Assembly (NCBI GenBank): GCA_016928495.1
Contig: JAFGKQ010000074.1
Location: 1 to 6,463 of the forward strand
Direction: 5' to 3'
DNA from: Candidatus Fermentibacterales bacterium
GTDB taxonomy: Bacteria > Fermentibacterota > Fermentibacteria > Fermentibacterales > JAFGKQ01
DNA length: 6,463 nt
Below are positions 1-6,339 of this stretch, one piece after another (positions within the stretch are counted from its first letter, which is position 1; each line of letters begins with the position of its first letter). The position numbers were made by a program, and so were the translations under genes. The notes under the pieces were generated by a model. It was given only the letters and a program-made list of their open reading frames with translations. It ran no database searches and was not told where the DNA came from.

Positions 1-120
1 GATGCCGACGAGATGCTCCCGATGGGTCCCTACCTCGTGCTTCTCGTCGGGATCGATCAGCAGGGCGACAGGCTCACCACCACGGAGACAGTGGTGATAG
101 CCTCGCCGCTTTCCGAGTAG
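1..120 (+). CDS. C-terminal fragment of an unidentified, probably exported protein
   Basis: Frame 1 is open from the first base to a TAG at 118-120 and gives the last 39 residues of a protein whose start lies outside the window. The fragment contains GPYLVLLVGIDQQGDRL followed by a TVVIA-type strand. This pattern, a G-x-Y turn, a hydrophobic strand, a D-x-x-G turn and a final V-V-I-A strand, is typical of the last strands of beta-sandwich tails on secreted FCB-group proteins: FlgD-Ig-like domains, type IX secretion C-terminal domains, or the tail of lamin-tail-domain proteins. Which of these it is cannot be told from 39 residues. That it is a real gene end is supported by G/C-rich third positions and by the Shine-Dalgarno of the next gene overlapping its stop codon. 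It is probably the upstream member of the same operon. Confidence 0.7.
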   Translation, partial: DADEMLPMGPYLVLLVGIDQQGDRLTTTETVVIASPLSE

Positions 121-125
121 GAGGT
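120..125 (+). promoter_or_regulatory. Shine-Dalgarno of the first barrel gene, overlapping the upstream stop
   Basis: GGAGGT, a full-consensus Shine-Dalgarno, begins at the last base of the upstream TAG and sits 7 bases before the ATG at 133. It fixes that start and suggests that a ribosome ending on the upstream gene can re-initiate here. Confidence 0.8.
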
Positions 126-132
126 CGCAGGC

Positions 133-972
133 ATGAGGATCTCACGTTGCAGCGCTCACCTGCCCGTGCTGGTCGCCCTGCTTCTGTCGGCAGCTTCCGG
201 TGTGGTTGCGTCACCCTTCGAGGAGCTCGAGCTCTGCGTGCCGGCCCAGGCCATGGGCGGCGCGGGGGTGGTCCTGGACGGCCTGGAGGCGGTCATGTTC
301 AACCCGGCTGCTGCAGCTACGATCGATGGCCCGCGAGTCTCTGCAGCCAGCAGGCTTCCCTTCACCAGCTTCGACTTCGCCACTCACGGCCTGGAGGGAG
401 GCACCCGTCTCGGCAGGACGGCACTGGCCCTGTCCGTGCGATACTTCGGCGGCGACCTCTACAGCGAGCAGATGCTCTCACTGACGGCCGCCCTCCAGCT
501 CACGGGGGACATGGCCGTCGGCATTCAGCCCGTGTTCTGCAGGGCGGAGATCGCTGATGGCATCAGCTCCTATGGAAGCGCATCTGCCGTTGCCTGGAAC
601 CTGGGGGCCAGGGTGAACATCTACGGGCGATGGAGGATGGGCTTCTCGATGAGGAACCCCTTCGGAGCCAGGATCGGGAGCGATGGCGACGAGCGACTCC
701 AGAGGAGAATGGACGTCGGCGTCGGATACGAGCCCGAGGCCGGCATGATCTCGCTCTTCGGGCTCAGCCGCGACTTCAGGGGTCTCCGGCTGCACGTCGG
801 CCAGTCCCTTCCGCTGGGCCCGGTGGTGCTCAGGGCAGGCGTCCACACGGATCCGGTGACCATCTCAGGCGGGCTCGGCGCCGAGGTTTCGGGAGTCTCT
901 CTGGAGTACGCGATCCAGAGCCATCCCGAGCTTCCGCCCTCACACCAGCTCGGAGTCAGCTATGGCTTCTAG
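133..972 (+). CDS. PorV/FadL-like outer-membrane beta-barrel protein, 279 aa
   Basis: This is predicted to be a small outer-membrane barrel; its cargo or ligand is unknown. Residues 1-26 form a signal peptide: arginines at 2 and 5, a hydrophobic stretch at about 10-21, and likely cleavage after VVA at 24-26. The mature N-terminus carries AMGGAGVVLDGLEAVMFNPA (about 40-59), the small-residue/NPA signature of the PorV/PorQ and FadL-like families, in which this segment forms a plug or entry at the barrel mouth. The rest alternates short amphipathic strands with turns. The chain ends in GVSYGF, with the terminal phenylalanine expected of a BAM-recognised barrel. At 279 aa it is short for FadL (about 420) and PorV (about 380), and closer to minimal PorQ-like barrels. 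Its last 11 bases overlap the start of the HhH gene. Arginine is encoded by AGG in 11 of 20 cases. The barrel call is firm; a transport substrate or secretion role cannot be assigned. Confidence 0.8.
   Translation: MRISRCSAHLPVLVALLLSAASGVVASPFEELELCVPAQAMGGAGVVLDGLEAVMFNPAAAATIDGPRVSAASRLPFTSFDFATHGLEGGTRLGRTALALSVRYFGGDLYSEQMLSLTAALQLTGDMAVGIQPVFCRAEIADGISSYGSASAVAWNLGARVNIYGRWRMGFSMRNPFGARIGSDGDERLQRRMDVGVGYEPEAGMISLFGLSRDFRGLRLHVGQSLPLGPVVLRAGVHTDPVTISGGLGAEVSGVSLEYAIQSHPELPPSHQLGVSYGF
926..955 (+). promoter_or_regulatory. Shine-Dalgarno of the HhH gene within a possible coupling hairpin
   Basis: GGAG at 952-955 lies 6 bases before the ATG at 962 and is the only good ribosome site for that start. 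The two G's (952-953) are the end of a perfect 7-bp inverted repeat, CCGAGCT at 926-932 with AGCTCGG at 947-953, and the loop is 14 bases. If it folds in the mRNA, the hairpin would partly hide the Shine-Dalgarno. Ribosomes finishing the upstream gene, which stops at 970-972, would open it. The pairing is read directly; the regulatory effect is inference. Confidence 0.4.
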
Positions 973-3403
973 CCTGGCCTTTCTTGTGCTCGTCCTCTCA
1001 GTTCCCCCTCCCGGGCTGATCGACCTCAACAGCGCCACCAGGGACCAGCTGATGGAGATCGCCGGGCTTTCCGGGCATCAGGCGGATGTCCTCCTGGAGT
1101 ACGTGTTCCGGACGGGCGGTCTGGAAGAGGTATACGAGGTGATGGACCTGCCGGGCTTCGGCCCCGTGGAGCTCGCCAGACTGCGAGAAGGCTTCGCCGT
1201 GTTCCCGCCCGGGCAGGGCAGGATACCGCCGGGCGTAAACGATGTCATGGAGAGGCTGGCCGCGGAGGACGGACCCGGCGATGCCGCGGTCGACATGTGG
1301 GAGAGCCTCCTGGTCCGGCCCATGCCCATCAACGCCTCCTCTGCCTGGGACCTCAGGCAGCTCGACAGGGTAAGCCTCATCGACGCTGTCGCGGTCGAGC
1401 GCAGGCTCAGGGAGTCAGGTCCCGTCTCGTCGGTCACGTCTCTGAGGGGAATCGACGACCTTACCTACTACGGCTACCGCAACATGAGGGACTTCGTCAG
1501 CACGAGGGATCTGGATCTCTCCTCGATGCAGCTCTTCGGCAACTACAGGGTGATCCTGGATGCCGGCTGCGGCAGGGATGCGCAGGAGACGGGCCTCGAG
1601 GGCAGACTGTCGGACCTGGACTCCGCCCTGCTCGACCTCGAATCGGGGTCGCGTGACTACACCGGTAGCCCAGTGGACAGCGCCTCCCTGCACGAGAGCC
1701 TGACAGGGCAGCGGGAGGAGCTGCTCGCCGCCAGATGGACGACGGGCTGGGCCCATCGCGTCAGCATCGGCCTCGGTGACAGGCTGCGCGCGGGGGCAAG
1801 GCTATCCAGAGGCCGACTCTCCACGGCCGGCCACGAGCTGATCAGCGGCATGGACATGGGCGACCTGGACGAGAGCTTCGACGTGGCGAAGGCCTGCTTC
1901 TCCCTGCATCACCTGGGGCCCGTACGCCAGGCAGTCCTGGGCAACTACAGGCTGACGCTCGGACAGGGACTCATGATCGACAACACCGACGAGTGGTGGT
2001 ACAGACAGCTCTCCAGGACCTGGGGGCTCCACTCCGACCTGACCTCGACCAGGCAGTTCGACCTGAACGGGGCCGCCGTCGAGCTCAGGTACCTGCCGCT
2101 CGTCGCCTACGGCTTCTTCAGCAGCACGTCCAGGGACGCTCTCATGAACCTGGACGGCACTCCGAACATGCTCACCCTGTCGGAGTATCGGACCTCCGCG
2201 ATGGCCTCGATGCTGGACGAGACGACCCTCGGGGGCTACGCCTTCCTGGACCTCGGGGGAGTCCTCCCGACGGGATCCGCGATCGGGGTGGGCGCCATGA
2301 GCGTCTCCTGGTCCGACTCCCTCGTCCCGGATGCAGGCTTCATCGATATCCCCGGGGACGGCTACTCCTGGGAGTGCCCGGAGTACGATGCGCTCGATGC
2401 GGGTGATGGACTATCGGTTGCTGCGGCCTCGGGCCAGACGGTCCTGGGCCCGTTCTCCCTCGAGGGGGAGCTGGCCCGCCAGGACAACGGCGCAATTGCC
2501 GGCCTGGGCTGCATGAGATGGCAGAACAACTACTTCTACCTGACGGGGGCCTTCAGACACTACGATCAGGGCTACACCAACCCCTTCTGCCGGGGCTTCG
2601 CGGAGCAGACCCGTTTCGACGATACGGTCTTCGAGAAGCCCTACTACCTCAACGACCCTCTGTTCTCCGAGGCCATGGCCTGGCCGGTTCCCAAGCCCGA
2701 GGAAGGGCTGTATCTCGAGAGCCGTTTCCAATTGTCGCAGCACATCGTCTTCCCGAAGGTCTATCTCGATGTCTGGCGCTCCCTGCCCTACGACTTCGAC
2801 AACTACAGGTTCCAGGGGGAGATCGAGTACAGACCTGTGTTCCCGCTGCGCTTCAGGCTCAAGTACAAGTTCCAGGACAAGCAGAAGATGCATGATGTGG
2901 TGCCCACCACATCGAGGACACAGGAGCTCACCCTGCGCTGCTTCTCTCTGCCGGAGGGCAGGGACTTCTTCGATCTCAGCCTCAGGTACGGCCTGGTTCA
3001 ACTCACGCCCAACCCTGCCTACGGGGACGACCGGCTGATGACCGGAGGCTACCTGACCGCGAAGTGGGAGCACAGGTTCACCGAGTCCTTCTCCCTGCTG
3101 GGAGGAACGACTCTCTGGACGACCAGCGGGATGAGCCAGTGGGAGTTCGAGGACACCGGCATCGATTTCCTCGACGGCCACGGGACCAAGTTCTACGTGA
3201 CGCTGAAGAACGTGCTCTCCGACTACCTTCAGCTCCGCCTGCGAGTCCTGAGGAAGGACACCTTCTATCCCCACAACGGGCTCTATCGTCCCGACCCCGA
3301 CGATCAGTACTACTACGAGGGCGATCCGGGCAGCCCCGTTCGCGACTTCGGGGACCACGTCACGAGTTATGGCTTCAGATGCCAGCTGGACTTCCGCTGG
3401 TAG
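962..3403 (+). CDS. Exported helix-hairpin-helix protein with C-terminal outer-membrane beta barrel, 813 aa
   Basis: Role unknown; probably an outer-membrane protein with an N-terminal ComEA-like domain in the periplasm. Residues 1-18 form a short signal peptide lacking an early positive charge. Residues 19-78 form a good ComEA-type HhH pair: DLNSAT entry, hairpin GLSG (35-38), second hairpin PGFGP (64-68). Residues 121-180 repeat the fold (PINASSAWDL entry), but the first glycine hairpin is lost and the second is reduced to RGID. From about 190 to the end the chain is aromatic-rich with alternating strands and loops, and it ends in QLDFRW with a terminal aromatic, as barrels do. GNYR-containing strands occur at 193-196 and 327-330, the latter followed by a GQGL motif. 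I recall large HhH proteins of Bacteroidota with a very similar G-x-Y-R...GQGL segment, and I place this protein with them. Residues about 205-257 look like a loop or helical insert. Seven cysteines are scattered through the barrel. The start at 962 is chosen for GGAG at 952-955 and coupling to the upstream gene. Confidence 0.8.
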   Translation: MASSLAFLVLVLSVPPPGLIDLNSATRDQLMEIAGLSGHQADVLLEYVFRTGGLEEVYEVMDLPGFGPVELARLREGFAVFPPGQGRIPPGVNDVMERLAAEDGPGDAAVDMWESLLVRPMPINASSAWDLRQLDRVSLIDAVAVERRLRESGPVSSVTSLRGIDDLTYYGYRNMRDFVSTRDLDLSSMQLFGNYRVILDAGCGRDAQETGLEGRLSDLDSALLDLESGSRDYTGSPVDSASLHESLTGQREELLAARWTTGWAHRVSIGLGDRLRAGARLSRGRLSTAGHELISGMDMGDLDESFDVAKACFSLHHLGPVRQAVLGNYRLTLGQGLMIDNTDEWWYRQLSRTWGLHSDLTSTRQFDLNGAAVELRYLPLVAYGFFSSTSRDALMNLDGTPNMLTLSEYRTSAMASMLDETTLGGYAFLDLGGVLPTGSAIGVGAMSVSWSDSLVPDAGFIDIPGDGYSWECPEYDALDAGDGLSVAAASGQTVLGPFSLEGELARQDNGAIAGLGCMRWQNNYFYLTGAFRHYDQGYTNPFCRGFAEQTRFDDTVFEKPYYLNDPLFSEAMAWPVPKPEEGLYLESRFQLSQHIVFPKVYLDVWRSLPYDFDNYRFQGEIEYRPVFPLRFRLKYKFQDKQKMHDVVPTTSRTQELTLRCFSLPEGRDFFDLSLRYGLVQLTPNPAYGDDRLMTGGYLTAKWEHRFTESFSLLGGTTLWTTSGMSQWEFEDTGIDFLDGHGTKFYVTLKNVLSDYLQLRLRVLRKDTFYPHNGLYRPDPDDQYYYEGDPGSPVRDFGDHVTSYGFRCQLDFRW

Positions 3404-3405
3404 CC

Positions 3406-3413
3406 GGGGAGGA
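3406..3413 (+). promoter_or_regulatory. Shine-Dalgarno that fixes the start of the second barrel gene at 3417
   Basis: GGGGAGGA lies between the HhH stop (3401-3403) and the ATG at 3417, with 4 bases between the GGAGG core and the ATG. The same frame is open further upstream to an ATG at 3369. That start has no Shine-Dalgarno, lies inside the HhH gene and would place 16 polar residues before the signal peptide, so 3417 is preferred. Confidence 0.8.
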
Positions 3414-3416
3414 ACG

Positions 3417-4667
3417 ATGAGATCACTGGCAGCTATCCTGACCACAGGGCTTCTCGCGATGACTCTTGCCCCTGTTGCCGGCGCGGGGATCCCCGAGCTC
3501 TTCTACGAGGGGAACCCGTGGCCGGGCTGCTCCGCACGCGCGCTGGGCATGAGCCAGTCCGCCCTGGACCTCTCCCCGATGGGTGCGCTCTCCAATCCGG
3601 CTCTCCTCGCAAGGGCACCCTCGGGCCTCTCGGTCAGCCTGTCCGGAGGACTGGGTTTCGATATCGAGCGGCGCTCCGTGAGGGTGTACGACAGCTTCGG
3701 GAGCCTGCTCGGCGAGTCCGAGACAGCCTACAACCAGGGTGCGGACTTCGTTCCCGCCGGCCTTGCCCTGAGCCTGCGCGGGGTGGATTGGCTTCCCGAG
3801 GCTCTTGCAATCGGCTTCGGATGGCGAGTCCCACGGTCCTTCGACTACGAGTACTCGAGGATCCTCCGAAGCGAGAGCTACGTGAAGACCGGCGAGGAGA
3901 TCCTCAGCTCCTCCGGCAGGATCAACGAGGTGTCCGTGGCTCTGGGGTTGATCCCGTCGGAAGCTCTGGGATTCGGTCTGGGAGCCGGGTACGTCACGGG
4001 CGGCAGGAACCTGACCTGGGAGGAGAGATACGTCGACCCGACGATCGAGGACGTTCTCATCAGCGACAGCCACGACATCACGGGCCTTGTCGCCAGGGGT
4101 TCGGTGCAGTACGCTCCCCTGGCGCGCCTCTCGCTCATCGCGGGGGTAGAGAAGCACCTCAGCTACGAGCACGGCGACGGGATCACACCCGGGGGGACGG
4201 TCGAGCTTCCGCTCCGGCTCTCTCTCGGGGGCATATACGTCCCCGGCAGCAGGCTCAGGACCACGTTCACGGGCAGTGTGTACTGGTCAGGCGATTCGCA
4301 GGCGGAATATGCCGGCACGGACATGGGCCTCGACGACTCATGGGGCGTATCGGCAGGAGTCGAGCACCTGATTCCAGCCGGGCCTGCGGTCAGGTTCGGC
4401 TTCGGCTTCGACCGCTCCCCGATATCGAGAGCTCTGGATGCCGTGAGGTTCTCCGCCGGCATGGGCTTCAGGCTCTCCGACTGGGATCTGGACCTTGGCC
4501 TCAGCTTCAGCCCCAGGAGATGGAGGAAAGCCTCGGTCCCCGACCTCTTCCCCTATACTCCTTCCTCGGATTTCCCCTCTCCCTCCTTCGAGGAGGGCGA
4601 CAGCCTGTCGGTCGAGGAGAGCAGCACGATGATACTGATCTCGATCGGCAGGAGCTTCGAGCTGTGA
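3417..4667 (+). CDS. Second PorV/FadL-like outer-membrane beta-barrel protein, 416 aa
   Basis: Predicted outer-membrane barrel, distantly similar in plan to the 279-aa barrel encoded before the HhH gene. Residues 1-23 are a signal peptide: arginine at 2, hydrophobic core at about 4-17, likely cleavage after AGA at 21-23. The mature start has ARALGMSQSALDLSPMGALS followed by NPALLAR (about 40-66), the ARALGMG...NPA signature of PorV/PorQ/FadL-like proteins. The body shows repeated strand patterns such as LGFGLGAGYVTGG and LRLSLGGIYVPG. A segment at about 371-405 is rich in Pro, Ser, Asp and Glu and probably forms a loop or periplasmic turn before the last strand, MILISIGRSFEL. That strand has phenylalanine two residues from the end instead of at the end, a slightly weaker BAM signal than in its neighbours. 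Its length is close to the usual FadL/PorV length. A Shine-Dalgarno at 3406-3413 sets the start, and the gene lies 13 bases from each neighbour. FadL-like uptake of hydrophobic compounds and PorV-like secretion shuttling are both possible, and nothing here separates them. Confidence 0.78.
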   Translation: MRSLAAILTTGLLAMTLAPVAGAGIPELFYEGNPWPGCSARALGMSQSALDLSPMGALSNPALLARAPSGLSVSLSGGLGFDIERRSVRVYDSFGSLLGESETAYNQGADFVPAGLALSLRGVDWLPEALAIGFGWRVPRSFDYEYSRILRSESYVKTGEEILSSSGRINEVSVALGLIPSEALGFGLGAGYVTGGRNLTWEERYVDPTIEDVLISDSHDITGLVARGSVQYAPLARLSLIAGVEKHLSYEHGDGITPGGTVELPLRLSLGGIYVPGSRLRTTFTGSVYWSGDSQAEYAGTDMGLDDSWGVSAGVEHLIPAGPAVRFGFGFDRSPISRALDAVRFSAGMGFRLSDWDLDLGLSFSPRRWRKASVPDLFPYTPSSDFPSPSFEEGDSLSVEESSTMILISIGRSFEL

Positions 4668-4680
4668 GGGAGGGGAGACG

Positions 4681-6321
4681 ATGCTAGCCTCGCGAACTCA
4701 CCTGCCCGGGATCCCCGTTGCGAGAGCCTGGCTCCTGCTGCTGTCGGCTGCCCTGTTCACGTCGTCGGCAGGCTCGGGGATCTTCTACCTGACTATTCTT
4801 CATACCAATGACATACATGGAGGCATAACGCCGAGGGCGGCGAGCTTCCTCAACCCCGACTTCCCTCCGATGATCGGAGGCGGGGCTCACATCTCCGAGT
4901 ACGTCGAGCGGGTCAGGAGCGACTGCGAGGAAGCCGGCGAGTACTGCCTCCTCTTCGATGCCGGCGATATCTACCAGGGCACGCCGATCGGCAACTACGA
5001 CGCGGGCAGCTTCGTCATGGAGTGGATGAACGAAGTCGGATACGACCTGATGACCCTCGGGAACCACGATTTCGACGACGGTGCCGACAACGCCATCAGG
5101 CTCGCCGACATGGCCCGGTTCCCGGTGGTAGCCTGCAACTTCGTCAGCGCCGAGACGGGCTCCATTCCGGACCCGGTACAGTCCTACGTCTTCTATGACT
5201 TCGAAGGCGTCAGGATCGCGGTGATAGGCGTGGCGACCAGCGACACCTACGGCCTTGTGGACGCATCCATGCTCGAGGGGTACCTGTTCCTGAACGAGAT
5301 CGAGACGGTCGAGAGGTACATCGGGGAGGTACGGCAGGAAGGTGCCGACATCGTCATCCTGCTCTCCCATCTGGGTCAGCCTTCCGATCCTGAGGTCTAC
5401 CAGCAGCGCATCTTCGAGGCATGGGAACGGGGGGAGGAGTACGAAAAGTCCTTCGCGATGAACAACGCCGAGCTTTCCACGCTGATCCGAGGCATCGATC
5501 TCATCGTGTCAGGGCACATCCACTACGGTCTGAGGCAGCCCTGGGTCAATCCGGTCACTCACACCATCGTCGTGCAGGGCTATGCGAACGGCACCGGGCT
5601 GTGCAGGATCCGGCTCGCGATAGACCCGGAGACCCGGATGCTGGTAGGCTACGACCTTCCCGAGAACGGCGAAGCCTACGTGAACCTCCTTCACGACGAG
5701 CACTGGTTCGATCAGGAAGTCCGGGAGATGCTCGACTCGTTCCGGGACGTCGCTGAAGAGGGCATGGACGAGGTGATCGGCGAGGCGACCGCAGAGATCT
5801 CCCGGGGACCTGCGGAGCATCCTGTCGGCAGGCTGGTCGCGGATGCCATGCTCTGGAGAACGGGAGCGGACGTGTCGCTGATGAACCGGGGCGGGATCAG
5901 AGCCGTGATCCCTCGCGGCCCGATAACTCCCAGGATCGTCTACGAGGCTCTGCCCTTCGACGAGGACCTCTACGTCTTCGAGCTTACCGGTGCAGAGCTG
6001 CTCGAGGTCCTCGAGACCGGGATGAAGGGCAGGAGAAGGGACATGGAGCTCGGTGGCGCCACCGCGATCAGGAACCAGTCTCTCGAAGACATGGCGAAGA
6101 TCGAGCAGCTTCTGATAGACGGTCAGCCCGTCGATTCCGCGGAGGTCTACACCTTCGTCACCACGGGCTACCTGGCCTCCGGCAACGTGGGGTATGATGT
6201 TCTGATCACTCACTCGGCCGTGAACACCGGGTACTCACTGTTCGAGTCGGTACTGGACTACATCCGGGAGCATTCCCCACTGTCCCCTGACAACGACCTC
6301 AGAGTGGTCTGGACCGACTAG
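4681..6321 (+). CDS. Secreted bifunctional metallophosphatase/5'-nucleotidase, 546 aa
   Basis: Predicted to hydrolyse phosphate from nucleotides (or related phosphoesters) outside the cytoplasm using two bound metals. Residues 1-30 form a signal peptide (R5, R15, core AWLLLLSAALF, cleavage near SSA at 28-30) with no lipobox cysteine, so the protein is probably a soluble periplasmic enzyme. The calcineurin-like metal motifs are all present in order: HTNDIHG (41-47; D44, H46), FDAGDIYQG (92-100; D96), LGNHDFD (126-132; N128 and catalytic-type H129), SHLG (229-232; H230) and GHIH (278-281; H279, H281). The C-terminal 5'-nucleotidase domain begins at about 360 and has NRGGIR (402-407) and PF at 425-426. 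The usual GGDG-F/Y substrate motif is replaced by GNVGY (501-505). The length matches the UshA/CD73 family (about 550). A stretch of about 45 residues between SHLG and GHIH is longer than usual. Shine-Dalgarno GGAGG at 4669-4673 lies 7 bases before the ATG. There is no C-terminal secretion tail. The phosphatase call is firm; the exact substrate is not. Confidence 0.93.
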   Translation: MLASRTHLPGIPVARAWLLLLSAALFTSSAGSGIFYLTILHTNDIHGGITPRAASFLNPDFPPMIGGGAHISEYVERVRSDCEEAGEYCLLFDAGDIYQGTPIGNYDAGSFVMEWMNEVGYDLMTLGNHDFDDGADNAIRLADMARFPVVACNFVSAETGSIPDPVQSYVFYDFEGVRIAVIGVATSDTYGLVDASMLEGYLFLNEIETVERYIGEVRQEGADIVILLSHLGQPSDPEVYQQRIFEAWERGEEYEKSFAMNNAELSTLIRGIDLIVSGHIHYGLRQPWVNPVTHTIVVQGYANGTGLCRIRLAIDPETRMLVGYDLPENGEAYVNLLHDEHWFDQEVREMLDSFRDVAEEGMDEVIGEATAEISRGPAEHPVGRLVADAMLWRTGADVSLMNRGGIRAVIPRGPITPRIVYEALPFDEDLYVFELTGAELLEVLETGMKGRRRDMELGGATAIRNQSLEDMAKIEQLLIDGQPVDSAEVYTFVTTGYLASGNVGYDVLITHSAVNTGYSLFESVLDYIREHSPLSPDNDLRVVWTD

Positions 6322-6339
6322 CCGGAACCCGGAGGGGTA

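Noticed and set aside
74-97. Inverted repeat TCACCAC / GTGGTGA as a possible terminator
   Set aside because: It lies inside the coding end of the upstream gene, has a 10-base loop and is not followed by a T-run.
962-3403. Naming the HhH gene comEA
   Set aside because: Only the first 60 or so mature residues resemble ComEA. The protein is several times longer, with a barrel and a degenerate second module, so the symbol would overstate its function.
3369-3416. Longer start for the second barrel gene at the ATG at 3369
   Set aside because: It would add 16 polar residues before a clear signal peptide and has no ribosome site; 3417 has a strong one.
2411-3445. Long open frame of 344 codons on the minus strand, opposite the HhH-barrel gene
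   Set aside because: Its product is Val/Glu/Leu-rich with no recognisable domain or signal peptide. Long antisense frames are expected opposite G+C-rich genes, and the plus-strand gene is well supported.
133-4667. Naming the two small barrels porV or fadL and claiming a type IX secretion system
   Set aside because: The ARALGMG/NPA signature is shared by several outer-membrane barrel families. No other type IX component is visible, and the exported nucleotidase lacks a type IX C-terminal tail.
3518-4687. 389-codon plus-strand frame overlapping the second barrel gene
   Set aside because: The product is dominated by Arg, Gly, Pro and Ser as in out-of-frame G+C-rich DNA. It lacks any family signature and would run into the start of the nucleotidase. 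The overlapping barrel has a signal peptide, NPA motif and Shine-Dalgarno.
6051-6064. Perfect 14-bp palindrome CGGTGGCGCCACCG as an operator
   Set aside because: It lies deep in the nucleotidase coding sequence and is explained by the Gly-Gly-Ala-Thr codons; palindromes of this size arise by chance in G+C-rich DNA.
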